Shown here: positions 12,001 through 24,000 of the stretch, one piece after another
Layout of the letters: every line of letters starts with the position of its first letter
How positions within the stretch are numbered: position 1 is the first letter of the stretch
Assembly (NCBI RefSeq): GCF_932276165.1
Contig: NC_063988.1
Coordinates: 4,402,001-4,466,000 of the forward strand
Reading direction: 5' to 3'
Source of the DNA: Plutella xylostella
Lineage: Eukaryota; Arthropoda; Insecta; Lepidoptera; Plutellidae
DNA length: 64,000 nucleotides
The notes under the pieces: model-generated
What the model saw: only the letters and a program-made list of their open reading frames with translations
What the model was told of the DNA's origin: nothing
Databases searched by the model: none
Made by a program: the position numbers and the translations under genes

Positions 12001-15000
12001 GAAAACAAGAAGGCGGCGAGACGAAAGTGGGGTCACATGGATTTGGAGTCAGGAACCATCGTGGGCAAATGCTGGCTGACTTCTTGGAGAAGGAGGGCCT
12101 CTATATGATGAACTCCTTCTACAAGAAGAAGCCACAAAGGAAGTGGACGTGGATTAGCCCCGATGGGAAGACTAAAAACGAGATCGACTTCATATTGACG
12201 GATAAGAAGCACATATTCAATGATGTCTCAGTGATCAGTAGGGTTAAGACCGGCAGCGATCACCGACTCGTAAGAGGCACTTTGAATATAAACTGCAAAA
12301 TAGAACGCTCCCGTCTAATGAAGTCCACGCTCCGTCCTACTCCTGCTCAAATCCAGGATCCCGAAAGCTTTCAGTCTGAGCTTTGCGACCGCCTGATATG
12401 TTTAGAGAATTGCGTTACAGTTGACGATTTAAACAATAGGTTTGTGGAAACTGTCCGAGAGGTAGGATCGAAATATTTTTCGTCCCGAACCAACCGAGGA
12501 CCTCAAAAACTCTCAGATGGGACTCTGAGTCTCATAAGAGAACGGAGAGAAATGAGGTTGCAGTCTTCAGTTGATATGGTCGAATACAGACGTCTAAACA
12601 GACAGATCGCCAAAGCAAGACGTTGCGATATGAGACGCTACAATTGCAAGCGCATTCAAGACGCAATAGAGCAAAACAAGGGCTCCAAAGTCTTTGCTAG
12701 AGATCGATCTGTTCGGCAGACTCTGTTGACCCAACTGAAGACCGACACTGGCAACACCGTTTCATCAGTGCCCGAAATTCTGGGAGAAATTGAGAGATTC
12801 TACGGACAGTTATACACCACAACACAAAACCCTATTACCAGCGGTGCTCACGACAGCCGAGCGCCACTCACCCGACACTATACCGAAGATATTCCGGACG
12901 TCAGTCTAGACGAGATTAGTATAGCTCTCAAACAGCTAAAAAACAACAAAGCTCCGGGAGATGATGGAATAACGACAGAACTTCTGAAAGCCGGCGGTAG
13001 ACCGATTTTAATAGCACTTCGGAGGCTGTTTAATTCCGTCATACTCGAAGGCACAAGCCCGGAGGCATGGAGCAGAAGTGTAGTGACTTTGTTCTTCAAG
13101 AAAGGCAACAAAGCCCTATTGAAGAATTATAGACCCATTGCACTTCTGAGCCATGTGTACAAGCTGTTTTCGAGAGTTATTACGAATCGTCTCGAGCAAA
13201 GACTCGACGACTTCCAGCCACCCGAACAAGCCGGGTTCCGAAAAGGCTATAGTACCATAGATCACATACACACGCTTCGGCAGGTTATACAGAAGACCGA
13301 GGAGTATAATCTACCTTTATGTCTAGCGTTTGTGGACTATGAGAAAGCCTTTGATTCTATTGAGCTCTGGGCGATGCTTCAATCCCTTCAGCGGTGCCAT
13401 ATAGACTATCGCTATATCGAGGTGTTGAGATGTATGTACAATGCTGCCACAATGTCAGTTCGATTACACGAACATAGCACAAAACCGATCCAGTTGCAAA
13501 GGGGCGTGAGACAGGGAGATGTTATTTCTCCGAAACTGTTCACCTGTGCACTGGAAGATGTTTTTAAGCTTGTAGAGTGGAAAAGACTGGGCATTAACGT
13601 CAATGGCGAATATATCTCTCATCTACGATTTGCTGATGACATAGTTATTATGGCGGAAACGCTGGAGGAGTTGGGCGAAATGCTCACAGACCTCAATGAT
13701 GCCTCTAAACAAGTTGGGCTGAAAATGAACATGGACAAGACAAAGGTCATGTCGAACGAACATGTTTCATCATCGCCCGTAACTGTAGGAGGTGTCACCA
13801 TCGAAGTTGTTGATCAGTATCCCTACCTAGGACAAGTGATCCGATTAGGTAAATCCAACTTCAATAAAGAGGTAGCTCGTAGAATCCAACTCGGATGGGC
13901 AGCGTTCGGGAAATTACGACACATCTTCACTGAAAACATACCTCAGTGTCTGAAAACAAAAGTTTTCAATCAGTGCGTGTTGCCAGTGATGACTTACGGA
14001 GCCGAGACGTGGTGCTTCACCAAAGGGCTTATCCACAAGCTCAGAGTTGCTCAGCGTGCTATGGAAAGGGCTATGTTAGGCGTGTCCCTGCGAGATAGGA
14101 TTCGTAATGAAGAAATCCGCAGGAGAACTAAAGTTACCGACATAGCCAAAAGGATTAGCACGCTGAAATGGCAATGGGCTGGCCACGTAGCCCGCAGAGC
14201 CGACGACCGCTGGAGTAGAAAGGTTCTGGAGTGGAGACCCCGTGTCGGCAAACGGCGTGTCGGTCGCCCCCCAACCCGTTGGTCTGATGATCTGCGGAAG
14301 GTAGCGGGAAGCCGCTGGATGCAGATGGCGGGTGACCGTTTGGGGTGGCGATCGTTAGGAGAGGCCTATGTCCAACAGTGGACTACGGAAGGCTGAGAGA
14401 GAGAGAGAGAGATAAGATCATCCAAACTCACTTCAGTACTTCATACACCTTGCGGTGTAATCAAACTTTCCGACACACAGCTCTTTATTTTTTTACTATA
14501 TAATAATAGGAGGGGGGCTTAGGTATAGGTAGGTACTACCAGTTTAGCCACAGCTGGGATTCAAAGCCAGGACCTTCGGTGCTTTCGGCTCTTTACAAAC
14601 TGCTGCACGGTTCCGCCGCTCTTCGTTTACTATAATTAGTACAGTAACTGAAACATTGAATTTACTAAACGCCAACGTGTCACGGATGATAGTGCTTAGC
14701 GCGAGTGTATGCAAACATCCGCCGCGGAGACAATAGGACCAACTAGTTAATGTGTGTTTTATACGATTATTCAAGCACCGAGCTCTATAAATAACGGCGG
14801 TGACAACTGTTTAGCCCCTATGCCGCCTTCTGGTTTGTGACGCTCTAGTTTTTGTTTCCTGTACGCTGTAGTGTTACTGAATTGAATGATACCGTTTTCA
14901 TTTTAGACGTGCTCTGTTTGTAGTCGATAAATTATCTACTAAGTACCAAAGCTAATGTGATATTATTATGAGTTTAGCCGTTATACATCATTATCACAGT

Positions 15001-18000
15001 GGATGCACGATAGAAACCTTCCTGGTTGGAAGGTTCCTACCAACTTTCGGCGCACCCTGAAGGGCTATGACGGGGCGCAATTATAAGACGTGACAAAAGT
15101 TTTGCATCGCGCTTACTCAAATCGCGCAGCCTCAAGAGCGAGCGCGACGGGGAACTTTTGTCACGTGTTAGATAAATGTGCCTAGTGCTAGACCTTTTGG
15201 GCACTTCTGTCTTATGCTTTATAGCTATATTACCTTCTGGGACCACCGCTAATCCAGCTCTATCGTTTGTCACCGACAATCTACGAAAAAGACTACATAG
15301 GACTTCTCTTCTGCCACACTATTCTACTTTTTTAACTAACCCATACCATTGCCTCCCGCAGGTCTAGAGCACATGCACAAGCGCCACATCGTGTACCGAG
15401 ACTTGAAGCCGGCGAACATACTGTTGGACGAGCACGGCCACGTGCGCATCTCCGACCTCGGGCTCGCCTGTGACTTCAGCAAGAAGAAGCCGCATGCCAG
15501 CGTGTGAGTACCTACCCTATGTGACTAACTTGACTTACTTGACAGTTCTATGTCCCCTAGATGGGGCAGAGGGCGTCCATAGTGATAAGATAAAGATAAA
15601 ATACTCTTTATTGCACACAAACAGAAACAGAGTTACAAAAAAGAAAAGAAAATAAATAGCACAATCGGCGGCCTTATTACTAAAAGTAATCTCTTCCAGA
15701 CAACCAAATTGATAGGAAATAGAAAGAAAGAAAATGGGTATCGTGTGAAAACAAGAGATATTTATAAACTACATTAATATAAAGTATAAACGATATGTAA
15801 ATACCTACATCATTATAATAATACATAAAACCTACATAGTTAATAATAAATATATACCTATATGTCCTATAATAATACATAAATATTATTAAAAATAAAT
15901 AAATAAATAATTGCTGGTGCATTCTAATCAGGATAAGATAAATTTAAGTAGTGCTGTCTGGGCTTGTTTTTGAAGGATGGTAGAGAGGGTGCGAGTCTGA
16001 TTTCAATGGGCAGATCGTTCCATAATTTAACAGCCTGAAATGTGAATGAGCCCTCATAAAACACAGTTGTGCAAGAGGGAACATGAAGGCGAAGGTTATG
16101 AGATGAACGTAGTGAGCGGCTATATGTAGAGCATCTCAACTCAAAACGCTCCTTAAGGTATGTTGGGTAACAAGGATTGAACAGTACCGAATAAAGTAGT
16201 GAAAGTATGTGAGTATTCCGTCGAAGGCGAATTGGGAGCCACTTGAGTTTTTGTCGGAATACAGATACATGGTCATATTTTCTTAAGCCAAATATGAATC
16301 GTATGCAGTAATTTTGAAGACGCTCAAGCTTATTAAGTTGCTCCTCAGTGAGATCAAGATAGCTGGCATCGGCGTAGTCAAGAACGGGAAGAAGGAGTGA
16401 TTGAGCTAAAGCAATTTTGGTGGAGGTAGGAAGGAAATTACGTAGTCTTCGAAGTGATCCCCCTGATGCAAACATCCTCCGGCTAACCGCCTCCAGCTGA
16501 GGGCTCCAAGTCATAAACTTGTCAAAAATTACGCCAAGATTCCTGACTGTATCACTATAAGGTACATGAACCCCGTCAAAATAAATTGGCGGCACCATCC
16601 GAAGAAATTTTTTATTCATTAACCTAGAACTTCCGATGAGGATAACTTGGGTTTTCTTCGGATTGACCATAAGGCCATGGTGTTTACTCCAGTCTACGAT
16701 TTTAGTCAGGTCAGTGTTCATAAAATTTACTGCTTGAGCTATATCAGAAGGAGAAGCATGTGTATAAAGCTGTAGATCGTCTGCATAAAGATGGTAGGAA
16801 GAAATTAGTTTATCAGAAATGGAGTTAATAAAAATAGCAAAGAGCAGGGGGGATAGCACACCGCCTTGAGGGACACCGGCTGCAATATCACACCATTGGG
16901 AGTATGAATCCTCAATGCGTATACGCTGCCGTCGCCCCTGCAGATAACTGCGAAACCAGTCAATTACCATTGGAGATTTGTTAAGTGATCGAAGTATTCC
17001 CAGCAAGATTTCGAAGTTAACGGTATTGAAAGCATTACTAAAGTCTAACAAGGAGAGGATTGTGATTTGACCATTGTCCATGCCCTGGCGAATGTCATCA
17101 GAGATCTTTACGAGCGCTGTGACAGTGCTATGGCCAGGGCGAAAACCGGATTGGTAAGGATTCATAAGGTTATTGCGGGTAAGGAAATCGGATAGTTGGA
17201 AATGTACAAGGCGTTCTAGGACTTTTGAAAATGAGGTTGGGTTGGATTTCTTAGGTAAAGGGACAACTTGAGCTTCTTTCCAGGCAGAGGGAAATATGCC
17301 AGACGAGATGGAGGAATTGAGGATATGTGAGATAATGGGAAGGATAATATCTAGGATAGGGATTATCATGTTACGACTTAAACTGTCACTTCCAATTGCA
17401 TTGGAAGTAATGGAAATAATGACCTTCTTAACATCACAATTGGAAAATTTACTTAAATGGAAAGAAGGAAAGTCAGGGGTTGGTAAGGCCGATAGGCGAC
17501 CGAGTGTGCTAGATTTCACGGCATCATTCATGGCCGAGGACGAAGAGAAATGTGAACTCAAGGATTCAATGTCTAAATCTTTACGGATAGAATTATTACG
17601 AGATTTACCAACTCCCAGTGACCTAAGGAACTTCCAAACTTTGGCTGGATCGCCATTTTCTACGGAATGATGGATATGGCGGCGTTGTGCATCCCTACAC
17701 AACTTATTGCAGCGATTACGAATAGCAATATACTTCTCCTTGTTAGCTTCAGAGGCACGGAGTTTATACTTGGTCTTGGCTGCATTCTTTTCAAGGATGA
17801 CCTTCTTAATATCATCAGTGAGCGAGGGAGCCGGAAGATGCTTTAACCGAATCGCTTTTACTGGTGCATGCACATCGTATAGTTCAGTAAGGAGGGAGTT
17901 AAATTTATAAACCTGTTCATCAACGCTGGATGCGTTGAGGACAGGCGTCCAATCCGTACGATGAGCATCACGACGCAAACTGTCCAGGTCCATACCACCA

Positions 18001-21000
18001 AAACTACGCAGCATGAGAGTTCTTGACTTCGCTTTAGGTGGGCGGACTTTATATGAAAGGTATATCAAGTCATGATAAGAGAAACCAGTGGATCCGCACT
18101 GGCCGTGCTTAGCAACATGATCAGTAGAGGATACGAGAATGACATCAAGAAGAGAGGGTTCGCAGTTAGGAAAATGATGAGTGGCACTAAGTGGGAGAAT
18201 ATTCATGTTGCTAGACTTGACTATAGATTGAAAGGTAGAAGACCGAGAATCATTTTTAAGCAGACAAGTGTTAAAATCACCCATAATAATGGTATGACTG
18301 TAATTTGGAATATAGTTGACCAGTAGCGTTTCAAAAGAGCTGAAGAAATTTACACGCAAAGAGGAGCTGTAATACACGCCAAGTAATATCTAAGGTCACT
18401 GTCAAAATCTAAGGCAAATTTGTTAAGTAGGTCCAAAAGGGACTACGTTGGCTCTGTTCTTTTTCCATATGTTTATTAATTGTTATGTTAGCCTGTGATA
18501 GGGGCTCAGTTCCATTTAGCACAATTGTTACTGCTGGACGAGGTTCTCCGACCTCGGGCTCGCATGCGACTTCAGCAAGAAGAAGCCGAATGCCAGCGTG
18601 TGACTTGATACCCTATGTACATCTTCTACCTCTAGTGCCGTCTCCTAGCTAAGGTTGGCAATCATCCTGCTGATTTCCGTCTTGGAGGCCGCTTCACGGA
18701 ACAATTCTCCAGTGCTCAGCTGGAACCACTGGCGTAGATTTTGCAGCCATGATGTCATTGCCCGCCCAGGCCTCCTCCTGCCTTGTATACCCTGTAAGAT
18801 TCAAATAATCCTGACCCCTTTTCAGAAGCAATACCATGGTGGGGGTGATAAGTTCGAAACCTTGTCACCCCTTAGAGTGGCATTGCTACCGAAGTAAGAG
18901 ATAGAGTTCCATTAAGCCCAACTGCATTACTTCTCTTGAGGACGGGTTGAGGGCTACACCTTTAAGAAGAGAAACATAATGGAGTTTAATCTTGTTTACC
19001 GCTCTATTTGTAACCCTCTAAGAAGCCGTATGGTTGTGTATGAATGGCATTTATTTATCTTGCCTTCAATACTGTTAAATAATAATAATGTATGATTTGT
19101 TCAATATTGCAACGTCTGCTATTAAGTTTATTTCCATTATCGACAAACCATCTTATTAGTCGTAAAACATAGGAAAGCAACCTAAGCTTCCATAACTTAG
19201 ATAACTATAAAAATTTACGTTAATTTAAACTATAAAAGATTACTTATACACTCAGAAACAGTAATAATAATAATAATGTCCTCCTAGCCGAATTTCGACT
19301 ACGGCGGCCAATCTCATTTGAGATCAGCCATCTACGCAGGAGTAGATTATAGTGCCCAAGTGTGTGCGCAGTACACAGGAGCACTCTCTGTTCCATCACC
19401 CTCATAACCCAATGGGACGGATTGACCGACACGACTGGAGAGAGCTAGGCGCAGGACCGACTGCTTTACATGCCCATCCGACAGCATGGATCGTTTCACT
19501 GTTTCGGACATCAGGTGATCAGCCTTCTATGTCCTAACCAAACTTAGAACCACAATTTAAAAACACAAATTGATGGTCCCACCCGGGAATCGAACCCGGG
19601 ACCTCTGGGCCATGAAGCGAAGCTTCTACCACTAAACCACAGAAACAGTAATAAAATTGTCTCGTCATCACACTTCTTAAGTAAGTACATTAATTTAATC
19701 TGGAGTCGCGGGAATGCCAATCTCATATTTATTGAGTTACAATACCTAAGCACTTATGGTACAGGGTTGAATAATCTTTCCCCATAATTTCACCCGTGTC
19801 TCGACGGCACCATCTACAACTCACTACAACAATGAACAAATGTATCCAAGTATTCGAACAAGGGGTTGATGCTATCTCTTTCATTTCTATCTCGATTATT
19901 GCTCTCCAACTCTTAACTACAGAAAGATATCGAGATAGAGGAGCCTTTGTTGTGTTGTGGTGTAAGGATACGAAACTTTGCTTTGTTGCTTATTTTTTTA
20001 AAGGAACTGCAACTTCTGTAGATTTCTGAAACATTAGAAATTATAGGTATTATTGGTTCTTTTTTGGAAGTTAACTTGTTCCAGGGAATACTCTAGTCAT
20101 GTTTCATAAAAGTCGGCTTATCCTTTTAAAACTAACTATATTGTACTCTCTTGGCTGGGGTTTCACAATTTAGCTAGTTATATCATAAAACTTCGAACTA
20201 AAGTTATTTTGTCCGCAAATAAGCACTGAATTTGTCTCGTTTAGTTATCTTGTCGGTGGCCAAGACGAAACATTCGCACTTGATTATCGCAGTTAGTGGG
20301 CAAAACTTACCAAACTTTGCTGGCACACTGCCGTATGTCTCAATAAATCTTCTATCTGGCATCTAAGCATGAACTAACGACTTAACAATCCTAGATACAA
20401 ATTATGTACATACATCAATATATTGGTAGCCGACTGCTGAACTGAGTACCTACCGAACAAGTCCAAGACTCAGAAGACTTATAAACGAGAATTATGAGTG
20501 GAAATTTCTCCCGGCGAGACGCAAAGTTTTCAACTTTACGTGCAACTACGTCACATTTCACCTAACTTGGGACGCCGGCGTAAAATGCGGGACGGAATTC
20601 AATGTGAACTATATTTACCATGCAAAACTTGCCGGCTCCGTCGTGGTTGGAAAAATAAGACGCTGTTATCGCGTCGGATCTGTACAAAGTATTCCGGACC
20701 CGCTGTGAACTTTGCATCATACTTCATTCATGCGTCATAAAAGTTAAATTAAAGTAGATAGCGTCCTTCGCTCAATGGAACAATGAATAGGTATACCGAA
20801 CGCGTTTTTATTATGAATTACCGATCTTGTTTACTCACTGAATGTTTTATTGTTACTTGTGTTATACCTAATGTACGCTCAATGTCCTATCAAGGAAAAC
20901 ATCTTAAGGAAATCTTGCATTTTGGTCCATTAATTTAAGCCCGAAAATCTCTTTTACACATTTTGCAATCTGTAATTTTGGACCAATCATTTAAGCCCAA

Positions 21001-24000
21001 AAACCTCCTTCACACTCAAACAAAACACCTATCCTTAGCACCTAACCACCTCTAAACAACCTTCAATTTCCTCCGCAGAGGCACGCACGGCTACATGGCT
21101 CCAGAAGTGCTGTCCAAGGGCACGGGCTACGACTCGTCGGCCGACTGGTTCAGCTTCGGCTGCATGCTCTACAAGCTGCTCAAGGGCCACTCGCCGTTCC
21201 GCCAACACAAGACCAAGGACAAGCACGAGATCGACCGGATGACCCTCACTATGGTAAAGGTCTAAGCGCATCCTCTGTTACCTTTTTTAATTAATGTAGT
21301 CTTAAGAGTCACTAATGTTTGTGGTTCGGGTGGTGTGGAAAGGTGAAATGCTATGTGCAGCCAACAGATTTTCAAGTATTGGATTTCGAGACCTATGCAG
21401 TAAATATGCTACTTATAAGATATCCCCAGGAGAGAAAACATCGACAACAACAAACGGTGAGGTTTAATTATAATTAAAGGTTGGATGCTGACGGTAGAAA
21501 AAACAACTTCGTAATAGATGAAGTTGATACCTACGTCATGGATAATTGTGTATTCCGTTTTAATCCAATCACTGCTTGTGTACAATTAATTGATATCTCA
21601 TAGCTAATTGTTTGTATGCTGTTCTCACAATACAGATAATACTATCTAATATACAATTATCTCTAATTGTGCATCTGAGAAGGAATTGTAAATATATCGC
21701 TAAGAATGTTCCCATGCGCGTATTTATAGAGTAAATAGAGAATAATGACCTCAAGAATACTGGTATTATGCTATTATCGCGAAGAAAAACTGATGTCCTT
21801 TAAACATGAATACTGTATGCAGTAAGTATACGTAGTCATTGTATATTTTTACAGTTAATTGGACCAACACAAATGTAAACATATACTTCTTAGTCGGTCT
21901 CGTACGGTTATTGGCTTATAAATTATGCTAGATTTAACCGACCCATTGCAGATTTAATTGAAAAAAAAATTGTATATAATCTTGTCGCTAATTGATGATT
22001 TTTCAGCATCAAAGAAGGCTTATAAAGCACTTTTAGCAATTCCACCGTCGTTAATAAACTACAAGATTCATATACTTAACTCTATCAATAACGGTATATT
22101 TCCTTGCCACAGAACGTGGAGTTGCCGGATTCGTTCAGCCCGAGCCTGAAGAGTCTGTTGGAGGGCCTGCTGCAGAGGGACATCAACAAACGTCTCGGCT
22201 GCAAGGGCAGAGGGTAAGACCAGCATAGTATTTACACTAAAGAGCACTTTACACTAAATTACCTACACTAAAGAGGCATTTACACGGTTGGGTTTAGTCA
22301 CTAGCCACATGAGGCTGGTGGCTGAAAGTCTTTGGGGCTTGCGGCTATGTGGTGAAAGTCTGGGCCTTGTGCGGATCTACAGTCGATGTAGTCACTAGCC
22401 TCAAAAATCATGCGGTTTAGTCGCCCATGTAAACGCTAATACACATAAGGGTTGCCACATAAACTGTTGATTAGGTGTATTTCCGCCAAACGCCGAACTA
22501 AATAAAATGTACTCTTGTTGTGTAAATCTAACTGAACAGAAGCCTAACAATAATGAAGTCACTGGACTTATTTAAAAAAAAACATCAAAATTATTACCGC
22601 ACCAAACGCCGAACTAAATAAAATGTAATCTTGTTGTGCAAATCCACCTACATCGAAGCCTAACTTCTAAAAAATATCATTATTTTTTTCCATCATGGTA
22701 TATCCTCAAAATTACTACCGATTACCTTACCTATATGTCCACTTACCGATTCATCAAACCTTCCAGAGCGGACGAAGTGAAGGAGCACGTGTTCTTCGCG
22801 GGCATCGACTGGCAGCAAGTGTACCACCAGAAGTACACGCCGCCGCTGATCCCGCCGCGGGGCGAGGTGAACGCGGCCGACGCCTTTGATATAGGCAGCT
22901 TTGATGAAGAGGACACTAAGGGGATCAAGGTAATTGTGGTCCTGTTGTGTGTAAAAAGTGCCCTAGAAATTAAACCCTAGGGTACTGGCAACAAGTCTAC
23001 CACCATAAGTACACGTTACCAATGCGACTGATAGGGCCTTACCACAAAAACTTAGACAGTATTTAACAGATGTTTAGCGCTGTCAAACGCCTACAAAATC
23101 TGTCAAATTTCGTTTTAAACACTTGTTAAACAGTGTTCAAAGTTTTTTGTGGTAGCACAGATAGTCTTTGACTTTGACAGTTTCGATGGTCATCTTAAGA
23201 CATGAACTATAAGGTCACATGAACCTACTTTTCACTAAAGGTATCTATGTAAACGTCGAACTTACCTTCTCTTAGCCACAGGTATTCCTATTGAATATGA
23301 ATTCTTGGTTGAGTGCCATAAATACTAACTATATACAATATTTCCTCTCAGTTGACGGAGACAGACCAGATGCAGTACAAGGACTTCCCGCTGGTGATCT
23401 CGGAGCGCTGGCAGGCCGAGGTGGCGGAGACGGTGTTCGAGACCATCAACCAGGAGGCCGACAAGATGGAGAACAAGCGGAAGAACAAGAACCGGCAGCG
23501 GGTGTTTGATGAGATCAAGGAGAAAGGTGAGTGAAGGTTTTGTGAGAGTGGGATGATTGAGTGCAGTGTAGTGAATGAATGATTGAAGTGAATGGATCAA
23601 TTTTATCATCATCCATAAAATCAATTGCAAGAATTTGCCATATGTGAATTTGGTAAATTTTGTATCCTTTTTATCCTAACAAGATGCTATCTACATTATA
23701 GCTACGTACCTATAAACTCGGTAACTACTTAAACGGAACGGGAGCAAATCTCTTCATATTTTAACACAAACCATGATCATGTCATGCCATGGAAAGAATA
23801 TGAAGCTACTAAATGTAGCTTATAACGAAACCTTTATGCAACGATTATCGTATAACTTTATTGAAGATAGGGTGCAGCTAGCTCCACAATACTAACCAAT
23901 TTCCCCACACCTTCCAGGCTCAGACTGCATCCTGCACGGCTACATAAAGAAGCTCGGCGGGCCGTTCGCGAGCGCGTGGCAGACTCGCTACGCAAAACTG

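Larger units (their letters stand above)
11203..14411 (+). mobile_element. Full-length RTE-clade LINE with perfect 10-bp TSD
   Basis: Direct repeats ATAAGATCAT at 11193-11202 and 14412-14421 flank the element exactly. It has a GC-rich 5' region, a long intact ORF and a very short 3' end: after the stop at 14394-14396 only a (GA)n run follows. A short 3' UTR with a microsatellite tail is typical of RTE elements. The intact ORF and perfect TSD imply a recent insertion into the Gprk1 intron, in gene orientation. Confidence 0.9.

Noticed and set aside
17296..17670. Open frame antisense to the CR1-like LINE
   Set aside because: Lies fully opposite the RT coding strand; no homology of its own.
18531..18622. 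Alternative (mutually exclusive) Gprk1 exon
   Set aside because: 14-nt deletion breaks the frame, the donor is mutated and no acceptor is visible in front.
19575..19646. tRNA gene on the minus strand
   Set aside because: A and B boxes are present but the acceptor stem does not pair and a SINE body follows.
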